Part shown: positions 18,183 through 26,853 of the stretch, piece after piece
How the letters are laid out: each line of letters opens with the position of its first letter
Numbering within the stretch: the first letter of the stretch is position 1
From: Pigmentibacter sp. JX0631
GTDB lineage: Bacteria > Bdellovibrionota_B > Oligoflexia > Silvanigrellales > Silvanigrellaceae
Length of the DNA stretch: 64,000 bases
Assembly: GCF_029873255.1 (NCBI RefSeq)
Contig: NZ_CP123622.1
Span: forward strand, 1,383,501 to 1,447,500
Direction of reading: 5' to 3'
Notes under the pieces: model-generated
Told to the model about the DNA's origin: nothing
The model's database searches: none
The model's input: the letters and a program-made list of their open reading frames with translations, nothing else
Translations under genes and position numbers: made by a program

Positions 18183-19004
18183 ATGACAACTTCAGTACAA
18201 ATTCATCCAACTGCTATTATAGAACAAGGTGCGGAAATTGATTCTGGTGTTACTATTGGTCCTTATGCATTAATAGGCCCGCATGTAAAAATTGGAAGAA
18301 ATTCAAAAATTCATGGGCATGCGGTTGTTACTGGACATACTTTCCTTGGCGAAGAGAATGAAGTATTTAGCTTTGCCTCTGTAGGTAATCGTCCCCAAGA
18401 TTTAAAATATAAAGGCGAACCAACAGAATTAATCATTGGAAGTAAAAATATTATTCGTGAATGTGTAACTTTACAACCAGGAACTGTTCAAGGTGGTGGT
18501 AAAACCACAATCGGAAGCCAAAACTTATTTATGGCGTATTCACATGTAGCCCATGACTGTATAGTCGGCGATCAAAATGTCATTGCAAATGCAGTACAAA
18601 TAGCAGGTCATGTTACTATAGATAACATGACAATTATCGGAGGGCTCTGCGCTATTCACCAATTCGTCCACATTGGTGACATGGCTATGTTAGGCGGAGG
18701 ATCGGCTACAGTAAAAGATATCCCTCCTTACTGTGTTTCAGAAGGTAACAGAGCTATCTTAAGAGGCCTCAATGTTGAAGGAATGAGAAGACGTAATATT
18801 TCTCCTGAAGTAAGAACTGCAATAAAAAATGCTTACAAAATAATGTTTTTAAAAGGGCATCCTACCTTAGATGCTGCATACAATGAATTAGGAGATTTGA
18901 TAAAATTTCCTGAAGTTGAAAAATTTATTACATTTATTAAAAACGCCAAAAGAGGAATTTCTCATCCAAGCCAAAATGCAAACGATTTAAATAACGAAGA
19001 GTAA
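18183..19004 (+). CDS. lpxA: UDP-N-acetylglucosamine O-acyltransferase LpxA
   Basis: I start the gene at the ATG at 18183 (MTTSVQIHPTAI), which has AGGA about nine bases upstream and matches the family N-terminus. A longer frame would overlap fabZ and add unrelated residues. The 273-aa protein is a hexapeptide-repeat beta-helix with the catalytic His in the AYSHVAHDCIVG segment, the NRPQDLKYKGEPT motif and a C-terminal helical domain. It transfers a 3-hydroxyacyl chain to the 3-OH of UDP-GlcNAc, the first step of lipid A synthesis. Confidence 0.95.
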   Translation: MTTSVQIHPTAIIEQGAEIDSGVTIGPYALIGPHVKIGRNSKIHGHAVVTGHTFLGEENEVFSFASVGNRPQDLKYKGEPTELIIGSKNIIRECVTLQPGTVQGGGKTTIGSQNLFMAYSHVAHDCIVGDQNVIANAVQIAGHVTIDNMTIIGGLCAIHQFVHIGDMAMLGGGSATVKDIPPYCVSEGNRAILRGLNVEGMRRRNISPEVRTAIKNAYKIMFLKGHPTLDAAYNELGDLIKFPEVEKFITFIKNAKRGISHPSQNANDLNNEE

Positions 19005-19007
19005 AAA

Positions 19008-20237
19008 ATGAGTTATATCCAAAAAGGTGGAATTTGTGTCGTTGCTGGTGAAGCAAGTGGTGACATTCAAGCTTCACTTTTAATTGAAGCTCTGAATAAA
19101 GAATTTGCTAAAAAAAATTTAGCAACTCAGCATTTTTGGGGATCTGCAGGTCCGCATATGCGCAATCTCGGTGTTGAAGATATAGTCAAAGTTGAAGATC
19201 TGGCTGTATTTGGCTTAACTGAAATTATTTCGCATTATTCTTTAATATCTAGTGCATATAAAAAAATATTAAAAGAAATTATTGTCCGCAAACCGCTGGC
19301 AGTAATTTTAATTGATTATCCCGGATTTAATTTAAAACTTCTTCAAGATATTTATGCATTAGGAATTACTGTAATTTATCATATTCCACCCAAAGCATGG
19401 TCACACGGCAGAAAAAGGACTGAAATACTTAAAGAGTATACACATTTGGTAACAAGCATATTACCTTTTGAAACAAATTTTTTTAATGAGAATAAAGTAA
19501 ATACTATTTTTGTCGGCAATCCTTTAAAAGATAATGTTGATCAGTATTTAAAGGAACATCAATCTAATAAAATTCCTTATCGTGTGGGAATACTACCAGG
19601 AAGTAGAAAAAGCGAAATTAAAAATTTATTACCTTTGCTTATAGAGTCTTTTATTGAACTCAAAAAAATTGAACCTAAAGTAACTGGCGATCTTCCAATT
19701 GCCCCTACATTAAATCCAAATTTTGTAAAAGATATTGTACTTATTACAGCTCAAAAATTTGGCTTTAATCAACAATGGATTGAGAATAATATTACTTTTG
19801 GAATTGGTAATGCTTATGATGTAATGGCAAGATCAAGTTATGCTTGGGTTTGTTCTGGAACTGCTACGCTAGAAACTGCTTTTTTTAATACTCCAATGAG
19901 TGTTTTTTATAAACTAGCACCAATAACAGCTTACGTTGCTAAAAAAGTAATAAAAGTAAAATATGTTTCTCTTGTTAATTTATCAGAAAATAAAGAAATT
20001 ATTCCTGAATATCTTCAAGAAAAAGCCACAACTGAAAATTTAGTTAGTCATGCTTTAAAAGTTTTTAATGATGACCAATATACTAAAAATGTTTTACTAG
20101 GGCTTGAAAAAGTTCGAAAAACTTTTCCACCTAATGCTGCACAAAATGCTGCTGTTGCTATTCTTAATTGTATTGAAAAATATAATGTTAACAGCGAATT
20201 AAAATTTAAGCTGCACCATGAAAATCGGATTAAGTAA
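19008..20237 (+). CDS. lpxB: Lipid-A-disaccharide synthase LpxB
   Basis: The 409-aa GT19-family enzyme shows the N-terminal motif VVAGEASGDIQASLLI, then FWGSAGPHMRNLGVE, VILIDYPGFNLKLL, VGILPGSRKSEI and SGTATLETAFFNTPMSV. It joins UDP-2,3-diacylglucosamine and lipid X into the lipid A disaccharide at the inner face of the cytoplasmic membrane. It begins three bases after lpxA and ends in TAATG shared with the next gene. The length is slightly above the usual 380 residues because of a Lys/Asn-rich C-terminus. Confidence 0.94.
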   Translation: MSYIQKGGICVVAGEASGDIQASLLIEALNKEFAKKNLATQHFWGSAGPHMRNLGVEDIVKVEDLAVFGLTEIISHYSLISSAYKKILKEIIVRKPLAVILIDYPGFNLKLLQDIYALGITVIYHIPPKAWSHGRKRTEILKEYTHLVTSILPFETNFFNENKVNTIFVGNPLKDNVDQYLKEHQSNKIPYRVGILPGSRKSEIKNLLPLLIESFIELKKIEPKVTGDLPIAPTLNPNFVKDIVLITAQKFGFNQQWIENNITFGIGNAYDVMARSSYAWVCSGTATLETAFFNTPMSVFYKLAPITAYVAKKVIKVKYVSLVNLSENKEIIPEYLQEKATTENLVSHALKVFNDDQYTKNVLLGLEKVRKTFPPNAAQNAAVAILNCIEKYNVNSELKFKLHHENRIK

Positions 20238-21976
20238 TGAAAAAAGAGCACCAAGGTTCATTTATAAAAATAGTTTGGAATTCCGGTAAAAAAGATATTT
20301 TATTGGGCTCTCCCTGGTTACCAATTTATTCTCTTTCAGAAGTAACACTTGCTCTTTCAGTGGCAATTCTTTTGCAATTAGTCTTTTACACAACACCAAG
20401 AATTCCAGTTATAAATTTGATTCCTGGGCAGCTTAAAAACTATTTCCACTTCGATCAAACTTTAGATAAAAAAGATCTCATTTTTATTATCCCTATTCTA
20501 ATTGTTCTTTTATCTTTGATAAAATTAATTAGCGGATTTATGAGCAATTATTTAACGGAAAGAGCTGGACATAAAGTAGCACATTCGTTACGAGAAGAAA
20601 TGTTAAAAGGATTTTTATCTTCCCCAGGAAATAAATTAGATCAAAAAGATCCAGATTTTATCGCTAATCAATTAATGCAAGATACAACATTGCTACAAGC
20701 AGCTATTAGTAAAGGAACAATAAGTTCATTTCGTGATTGTTTTGTTCTTTTGGGAATAGTATTAACTATGCTTATGATCTCGTGGCAAGCATTTATTATT
20801 GGATGCTGCGTATTTATTCCTTTAGGTTTAATTTTAAAAAATGTAGCAAAAAAAATTAATTTCTACACCCGTGAAAGTCAAAAACATCAAATTGCAATAT
20901 CAACAAGAATTCTTTCTAGTCAAAATGGTTTACTTACAATAAATGCCTTAAGAAGTCACAAAAGAGAACAAGAAGATTTTGAAGTAACTAATCTGAAAAA
21001 TTATTTCATAATGAAAAAAAGTTTATTTGTAAGAACTTTTTTTACGCCTGCAATGGAATTCTTTGCAACTTTTCTGCTTGGTATTATTTTTGCTTGGAGA
21101 GTAAACTATAGTGGTGATTTTCAAGCTAGTACTTACTCATCAATGTTAATACTTCTTGCATTTTCATTTAAATATATAAAGAATATTACTTCTTCTATTA
21201 CTTTTTTTAGTGAAATAAGGGTTGTTTTACAAAGAGTTAAATCATTCTTAGGAGACTTTTCTAATTCGAAATTGACTAAACCAAATCCTTTGCCTTTATC
21301 ATCAACTGCAGCGATAATTGCAAATAATGTTTCTTATACTACAGAAACTGGAAAAGAAATTCTTAAAAACTGTTCTTTGAGCATTCCAAAAGGAAAAAAA
21401 ATTGCATTTATTGGTGAAAGTGGTGCAGGTAAAACAACCTTTTTAAGATCACTTGCAGGTTTAGTTATCCCTACTAGCGGTGAAATAAAAATTATTCCAG
21501 ATTTTCTCCTTACTTCACAATCACCTTATATTTTTCGTGGAACAGTTAAAGAAAATATTATTTATGCAGAAACCTCCTATCCTGAACATATAGCTGATGA
21601 AAAAGCAAAAGATTTAATTATCGCTCTTATGCTTTCATATTCCGACTCAGGAGCAAAATTATTTTTAGATAAAAACCTTGGATATCTTGGAGATGGTTTA
21701 TCTGGAGGAGAAAAAGCAAGAGTAGCATTAGCAAGAACACTTTTTCCAAATCCAAAGCTAATTCTTTTAGATGAACCGACAGCTAATCTTGATGCAAAAT
21801 CCTCTGAACTTTTTTGGAAAGCAATCCAAAATTGGAAAAGTAAAGATTCAGAGAATACAGTCGTAGCTGTATCACACGCTATCCATGAAATAAAAGATTT
21901 TGATTATTGTTACATTTTTGAAAATGGAAATATAGTTAAACATGGCATTCCAAAGGAGATTATTGCTAATGCTTAA
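20237..21976 (+). CDS. msbA: MsbA-type lipid A / lipid ABC exporter
   Basis: The 579-aa protein is a type-1 ABC half-exporter with six predicted membrane helices (about 25-330) followed by an ATPase domain. Walker A is GESGAGKTT (from Gly393), the signature is LSGGEKARVALART, and Walker B is LILLDEPTANLD. It has an unusually late first helix behind about 20 polar residues. The start overlaps the lpxB stop by one base. Its place between lpxB and lpxK strongly suggests the MsbA role of flipping lipid A-core across the inner membrane. The family also includes drug and lipid exporters of similar sequence, so the assignment leans on context. Confidence 0.85.
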   Translation: MKKEHQGSFIKIVWNSGKKDILLGSPWLPIYSLSEVTLALSVAILLQLVFYTTPRIPVINLIPGQLKNYFHFDQTLDKKDLIFIIPILIVLLSLIKLISGFMSNYLTERAGHKVAHSLREEMLKGFLSSPGNKLDQKDPDFIANQLMQDTTLLQAAISKGTISSFRDCFVLLGIVLTMLMISWQAFIIGCCVFIPLGLILKNVAKKINFYTRESQKHQIAISTRILSSQNGLLTINALRSHKREQEDFEVTNLKNYFIMKKSLFVRTFFTPAMEFFATFLLGIIFAWRVNYSGDFQASTYSSMLILLAFSFKYIKNITSSITFFSEIRVVLQRVKSFLGDFSNSKLTKPNPLPLSSTAAIIANNVSYTTETGKEILKNCSLSIPKGKKIAFIGESGAGKTTFLRSLAGLVIPTSGEIKIIPDFLLTSQSPYIFRGTVKENIIYAETSYPEHIADEKAKDLIIALMLSYSDSGAKLFLDKNLGYLGDGLSGGEKARVALARTLFPNPKLILLDEPTANLDAKSSELFWKAIQNWKSKDSENTVVAVSHAIHEIKDFDYCYIFENGNIVKHGIPKEIIANA

Positions 21977-23183
21977 TGACTCCTTTAGTCAAAAATTAAG
22001 GAGACAATTAAATCTACCATTACAGCAAAAAAATTTCTTTTTTAAGTTGCTTTTACCAATATTATTTTTAATTTCTTTTTTTATATTTCTTGAAGCTAAA
22101 AGACGAAGAAAAAAAAATTATCGTAAAAAAACTTCCGTTCTTAACAATGAAATTGATATTAAAATTATATGTATTGGAAATATACTAATTGGAGGAACTG
22201 GAAAATCTCCTATTGTGCAAGAAATAGCTAAATTATTTTTAAATAATAACTATGTTGTAGCAATTGCTTCAAGAGGTATAGGTAGTAATATAAAGTCAGT
22301 AAACGTAGATAGTAAACAACAAAAATTTAAAGACTTTCTTTCCGATGAAAATAGAGAACATTTTGAAAAATTAATGTTGCATAAAAATATAAATAAAGAG
22401 TTTTATATCTTACAAAATCCAAATCGAGCAGAATCCCTAAAATATTTTTCCCAGCAAAAATTAAAAGAATCTAATAGTAATAAAAAATATGTATTTCTTC
22501 TTGATGATGGTCTCCAACATTTCCAATGCCCAAGAGACATAAATATTTGCGTATGGGATCCTAAACTTTTATTGCAGAGCCCTCTTTACGTATTACCGAT
22601 TGGTCCTTATAGGGAAGGATTTGGAAAAAATGATTTTCAGAACTTACTAACTAATTTTGATTTTAGATTTTGGTCTCGGACATCTTATCAAAATTTAAAA
22701 AATTATTCCAAAACTATAAAAAATTGTATAAAAATATTTAATTTAAAAGAAAATATACAAGATATTATTGTTTGTTCGGAAACTATTTTCTATGAAATTA
22801 GTCCTGGTAATTCTCTTAAAGAAATTGATTCTAAAGCAATCTCAATTCTAAGTAATTCTTATAATAATATTTCAGTTGTTACTGGAATTGCTAATCCGGA
22901 TAGGTTTCTCTTAGATTTAAAGCAATTTTTTCCGCAAAAGAATTTTAAGCATCTTTCATTAGGAGATCATGGAAATTTATCGAAAAATGCCCTTGATTTT
23001 ATTAATAACTCTGAATTTCTTATCTTCACTTTAAAAGATTATTATCGTTGGTGTCAACATCTTGATTTTGCTTTTGCAATTAAATTAAAAAAAACGATAT
23101 TATGTTCGATTGATGTTTCTTTTTATAATCTAAATCTTGAAAAAGAAGACTTCTTTACTAAACTTGTTGAATTTAAAAGGTAA
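21969..23183 (+). CDS. lpxK: Tetraacyldisaccharide 4'-kinase LpxK
   Basis: I chose the ATG at 21969, which has AAGGAG (21953-21958) ten bases upstream and overlaps the msbA end by eight bases. The 404-aa protein has an N-terminal membrane helix (about 25-42), the P-loop GGTGKS (75-80), VVAIASRGIG and the LLDDGLQHFQCPRDINICVWD segment holding the conserved DDGxQH motif. It phosphorylates the 4' position of the lipid A disaccharide. It is longer than typical LpxK (about 330), with Asn/Lys-rich insertions in the second half. Confidence 0.92.
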   Translation: MLNDSFSQKLRRQLNLPLQQKNFFFKLLLPILFLISFFIFLEAKRRRKKNYRKKTSVLNNEIDIKIICIGNILIGGTGKSPIVQEIAKLFLNNNYVVAIASRGIGSNIKSVNVDSKQQKFKDFLSDENREHFEKLMLHKNINKEFYILQNPNRAESLKYFSQQKLKESNSNKKYVFLLDDGLQHFQCPRDINICVWDPKLLLQSPLYVLPIGPYREGFGKNDFQNLLTNFDFRFWSRTSYQNLKNYSKTIKNCIKIFNLKENIQDIIVCSETIFYEISPGNSLKEIDSKAISILSNSYNNISVVTGIANPDRFLLDLKQFFPQKNFKHLSLGDHGNLSKNALDFINNSEFLIFTLKDYYRWCQHLDFAFAIKLKKTILCSIDVSFYNLNLEKEDFFTKLVEFKR

Positions 23184-23184
23184 A

Positions 23185-23634
23185 ATGATGTTCAGGAAAA
23201 ATGTAGCGGCTCTAATTAAATGCCAAAATAAATATTTAGCATGTTTTCGCAGCGATCATAATAAATGGCAAAATGTCCAAGGCGGTATAGAAACCTCTGA
23301 CTCCTCTCCAATTGCAGCAATCATTCGCGAAACTAAAGAAGAGCTAGGAATAGAAGAAAAAGATTTTAAAATTATTTATAGATCAAAATTTTGGAGACGG
23401 TATTTTTTTCCTAAACATATTTTAAAAAAAGCACGCTTTGAAGGTAATATTGGTCAAGAACAACTTTGGTTTTTAATAGAGATTAAAGATATAAAGAGCA
23501 TACATTTAGAAAAATCAGTGGGAGAATTTCAAAAAGTAGATCTGTTCACAATTGAACAATTTTTAAGTAATTACTCAGAGTGGAAAAAAGCTAGTTTTTA
23601 TGATTTCTGCCGAGAAATTGGGATTGTTAATTAA
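23185..23634 (+). CDS. RppH-like Nudix hydrolase
   Basis: The gene starts one base after the lpxK stop. An earlier in-frame start inside lpxK would add unrelated residues. The 149-aa product resembles RppH: FRKNVAALIKCQNKYLACFR, then WQNVQGG and a Nudix box ending RETKEELGI. Compared with RppH the box has one extra residue and Asp in place of the first Glu, but the metal-binding REXXEE core is intact. RppH-type enzymes remove pyrophosphate from the 5' end of RNA, or hydrolyse dinucleoside polyphosphates. It is the last gene of the envelope run. Confidence 0.8.
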   Translation: MMFRKNVAALIKCQNKYLACFRSDHNKWQNVQGGIETSDSSPIAAIIRETKEELGIEEKDFKIIYRSKFWRRYFFPKHILKKARFEGNIGQEQLWFLIEIKDIKSIHLEKSVGEFQKVDLFTIEQFLSNYSEWKKASFYDFCREIGIVN

Positions 23635-23710
23635 TTTATTTTTAACTAACATATTTGGAATGAAAATAGCAATCTATTAAGTAATCAAACATTTCAGGAA
23701 ATTTTATCAC

Positions 23711-23733
23711 TTAATTAAAATTTTTTTAATTAA
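23711..23733 (+). terminator. AT-only hairpin after the envelope operon (weak)
   Basis: TTAATTAAAA (23711-23720) pairs with TTTTAATTAA (23724-23733) around a three-base loop. It lies 77 bases after the end of the RppH-like gene. With no G or C in the stem it would be a weak terminator and may be chance in DNA this AT-rich. Nothing else is visible between 23635 and 23826. Confidence 0.25.
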
Positions 23734-23826
23734 CCAATCAATAAAAAATCAAAAATTAATATTAATTTATTGTAAAATAAATATTTCTATAGTTTAATAC
23801 TAAAAACTAACCTATAAGGTGTAATT

Positions 23827-25233
23827 ATGAAAATTAAAACATTTTTTTTAAATTTTTTTACTTTCTTTATAATTAACCTAATTCTTTTTTCCTGTCAAAA
23901 AAAATCAAATGACGAGCAAAGCATAGATTTTTATTCACCAGTGACAAATAAATTTTCTCCAGTTAATCAGGATATTCACAATATTATAAATAAGTGGCAA
24001 ACAAGTTGTGCAATAAATGGAGAATATTGCAAACAGAAAGCAACATTATCAGCTGGAAAAGCAAAAGAAAATGCAAGTAGTGAGGGATATCGGGTCCTTA
24101 TCATTGACGATAGTGCCATGGCTTTAGCTGCTTACACTAGATACCGGAATAGAGTATTAGGGAATTATATTGAAGACTCTAATGGAAAAATAGTTGAAGA
24201 TAATAGACAGATTGAAATACCTTTAGCTGCTAATGAAATTCTTACAGATATTCTTAATAATGAAAAATACGGCTTTGTGCCTGCAGAAAAATTAAATGTC
24301 AATCAAGATGAATTTAACAAAAATTTTGCCAATGAACTTTCGCAAAAACAATTTATCGATGAATCTTCTGGCCATTCAACAAATATTTTTAATTTTATAG
24401 CTAATAATTCTCCGCAAGCCCAATTTGTATTAATCCATAAAAAACCAAGTAATTTTGAAAAAATAGTTTGTGATAATAAATCGAGTGATGAAGAAAAAAA
24501 ATCGAATCTATATAATTACTTTATAAAAAAAAGCGGTAAAATAATAGAAGTAATTAAAAAATATCATATCAAATTTATTTCTTTATCTGAAGGAATATCT
24601 CATGAATCGCTTAGTAAATTAAATTGCAATTTATCTGACGATTTTATGAAAGAAATTAATGAAAGTTACTTTCGTGATTTTCTAGTAAACATAGTATATA
24701 AAAATGATGTAATTCTTTTCCAAGCAAACGTATCTGCGAATGAAATTATAGACCGTAATGATAAAAAATATTACTCCGATTGTAAACTAATGCAAAACAG
24801 AATCCGTGTTGGAGTAGTTAATACCTTAAATAGGAACATACCTGAATATGGCTTAAACGAAAGAAACAGTAATATTGTTATTGGAAAAAATAAAAATTCT
24901 GAACAATGTACAGATGTTTATATCAATATTGCAGTTGAAACAGCGAGACCCTTTAATTTTGCGCAAGGTGTTGTAGAATTTTCAATATTCAATGTAGGAA
25001 CAACAAAGCCAGTTGGAACAGATGTCGTTAGTTCATTTTCAACACCTATTGCAGTATCCTTCTTTTTAAATGAAAAACTTAAAAATTTAAATATAAACAC
25101 TGCTGATGATGTATTTGAGCATTTTAAAAAACTTCGTGGTGAAAAAAATCCTGAAGATAACAAAAATTATTTAATACTAGATCCCGCACTCCATAAGCAA
25201 TTTTCTATTTATAAATTTGGATATTTAAATTAA
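23827..25233 (+). CDS. Lipoprotein with a divergent subtilisin-like (S8) fold
   Basis: The 468-aa protein has a lipoprotein signal with Cys23 in LFSC. I recognise no close family, but the order of four short motifs follows subtilases. YRVLIIDDSAM (Asp94/95) is at the place of the catalytic Asp, SGHSTNIFNF (His183) at the His, VILFQANVSAN (Asn301) at the oxyanion Asn, and VSSFSTPIAVSFFL (Ser403) at the catalytic Ser (usually GTSFSTP). The GT before Ser is replaced by VS, so activity is uncertain. It starts at an ATG behind AAGGTG and stands alone between the lipid A run and the secreted-protein operon. It is probably anchored at the cell surface or in the periplasm. The subtilisin assignment is my inference from motif order. 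Confidence 0.6.
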   Translation: MKIKTFFLNFFTFFIINLILFSCQKKSNDEQSIDFYSPVTNKFSPVNQDIHNIINKWQTSCAINGEYCKQKATLSAGKAKENASSEGYRVLIIDDSAMALAAYTRYRNRVLGNYIEDSNGKIVEDNRQIEIPLAANEILTDILNNEKYGFVPAEKLNVNQDEFNKNFANELSQKQFIDESSGHSTNIFNFIANNSPQAQFVLIHKKPSNFEKIVCDNKSSDEEKKSNLYNYFIKKSGKIIEVIKKYHIKFISLSEGISHESLSKLNCNLSDDFMKEINESYFRDFLVNIVYKNDVILFQANVSANEIIDRNDKKYYSDCKLMQNRIRVGVVNTLNRNIPEYGLNERNSNIVIGKNKNSEQCTDVYINIAVETARPFNFAQGVVEFSIFNVGTTKPVGTDVVSSFSTPIAVSFFLNEKLKNLNINTADDVFEHFKKLRGEKNPEDNKNYLILDPALHKQFSIYKFGYLN

Positions 25234-25465
25234 TATTTTGTTACAAATTAGAAATATTAATATATAATTTTTTAAATATAAGCATTTATAATATTTAAGT
25301 TTATAAACAATTAAGTCAAATAAATGACTATTTATCAATCAATAATTCTTTAGTAAGTTCAACTTTCAAATAGAATACCCACTTTTTCACATACTAATTT
25401 ATACAAAAGTTAGGAGGAATATACTTTATTTTTTTAAATATTAAATTGATAAATTGGAGAAAAAT

Positions 25466-26041
25466 ATGTTTAAAAAATTATTTTTTGTTTATGTAGGGTG
25501 TTTCCTTCTTTCAAATTCAAATGCAGTAACTATAAATACCTTTGATAATTTTACAAGATTTATTTTTGATAAATCGGACTTTAATTTTAATACAGGAAAC
25601 ATACAAGGTGATTACTGGTTTTATCCAAGTGGAGCAGGATCAAATAATTGCATCGTATCTACTGTACCTATATTCATCCCTGCAAATGCACAATTAACTG
25701 GACAAATTGAATTTAAAGCAAAAGCTTTAATTTGGATAGAAAAACTAAGTGACTATTACAACACTAATATTTTTACAATTAAAAATATTTCTTCAAATGG
25801 AAATACAACTTTCCAAGAAAGTAATATTTATTTGTCAGCTCTTAGCGATATGCGAGTTTTATATTATAGAGACATGAACTCATATATAGAAGCTAAAACA
25901 GTTGCAAATGATTTTATTCAACAACCTTTCATTTTTAATTCAAGAGATAGCGTAACTGGTAAAATGAAATTTTGTATTTCAAGTGTAATACCAAAATTAG
26001 AATTAGGCATTAGAACAATTACAATTGAAGCTAGGATGTAA
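25466..26041 (+). CDS. Secreted protein of unknown function (operon gene 1)
   Basis: I use the ATG at 25466, six bases after GGAG (25456-25459). The TTG 12 bases earlier is part of that ribosome site. The 191-aa product has a signal peptide (cleavage near SNA-VTI) and a beta-rich body with two cysteines (in GSNNCIVST and MKFCISS) that could form a disulphide. I recognise no family. It is first in a run of five genes that all encode exported proteins and are separated by -14 to +5 bases. An AGGAGGA without a following standard start codon lies at 25412-25418. The 25234-25465 stretch otherwise holds no gene. Confidence 0.7.
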   Translation: MFKKLFFVYVGCFLLSNSNAVTINTFDNFTRFIFDKSDFNFNTGNIQGDYWFYPSGAGSNNCIVSTVPIFIPANAQLTGQIEFKAKALIWIEKLSDYYNTNIFTIKNISSNGNTTFQESNIYLSALSDMRVLYYRDMNSYIEAKTVANDFIQQPFIFNSRDSVTGKMKFCISSVIPKLELGIRTITIEARM

Positions 26042-26046
26042 ATTTT

Positions 26047-26853
26047 ATGAAAAAAATAATATTAATTTTTGTAATAAATTTTTTCACTATTTCAAATGTC
26101 TTTTCAAAAAATCTACTCGTTTGTGAATATGATGAACTTTACAAAACAGGTTGTCACATCGAAGAATTTATTATTGGAGAAAATTTAAAATACCAAATGG
26201 ATTTTTCTACTAACTATAAGTTCGATTGTGAAGGTCATGACTTTCAAGTTGGTATTTCTACTGAATTTGGTTTTTATCCTATGCAAAGAAGTACAAAAAT
26301 TCAAAAAATTCTTTCGACTTTTCAAGCAAGAGCTGCTTTAAAAGTTTTAAACCCTGATAAATTATATGCAAAAATTTTAAATAAAAATTGTGAATTAACA
26401 ATTCTTCAGTCAGAACAAACACCATCTCTACAGACAATTACTATGTGGAATGATGATGCAAAAAATATGATAAAAACATTAAGAACTTTTTCTGAATCAT
26501 TTCAGCTTGCAAAGAATTTATTAGAAATTAATAATTGGGATAAAAATAAACTCTCACTTTTTTATGACCAAATTAAAAAAATTTCAAATTTATATCCACA
26601 AAATTTGCAATTAAAATTATTACTTTCATCAATTGAAAGCGTATTGCAAAATAGACCTGAGTTAATACAAGTTGACCAAGCTACTAAAGAAAATTTGATT
26701 AATTATTACAAAAATAAAATTCTTGAAATAATTAATGAAGCTAATAAACTTATTGAAATAGTGGACTACTGGAAAATAAAATTAGATGCGGATTTAAAGA
26801 TAATTATTGATGAATTAAAATTGAAAATAAATAATTCTTTGGAGAAATTATGA
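26047..26853 (+). CDS. Secreted protein of unknown function, helical C-terminal half (operon gene 2)
   Basis: The 268-aa product has a signal peptide (cleavage near FSK-NLL). A first half of about 110 residues is probably beta-structured and contains four cysteines (LVCEYDE, KTGCHIE, KFDCEGH, KNCELT). The second half (about 135-268) is Lys/Leu/Ile/Asn-rich and helical and could form coiled coil. It starts five bases after gene 1 and overlaps gene 3 in ATGA. No family recognised. The shared export signal and tight spacing suggest it works in a complex with its neighbours. Confidence 0.65.
   Translation: MKKIILIFVINFFTISNVFSKNLLVCEYDELYKTGCHIEEFIIGENLKYQMDFSTNYKFDCEGHDFQVGISTEFGFYPMQRSTKIQKILSTFQARAALKVLNPDKLYAKILNKNCELTILQSEQTPSLQTITMWNDDAKNMIKTLRTFSESFQLAKNLLEINNWDKNKLSLFYDQIKKISNLYPQNLQLKLLLSSIESVLQNRPELIQVDQATKENLINYYKNKILEIINEANKLIEIVDYWKIKLDADLKIIIDELKLKINNSLEKL

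Noticed and set aside
25412..25450. Strong AGGAGGA without a gene
   Set aside because: No ATG, GTG or TTG follows at proper spacing, and the real start of the next gene has its own GGAG. Probably chance, or a relic.
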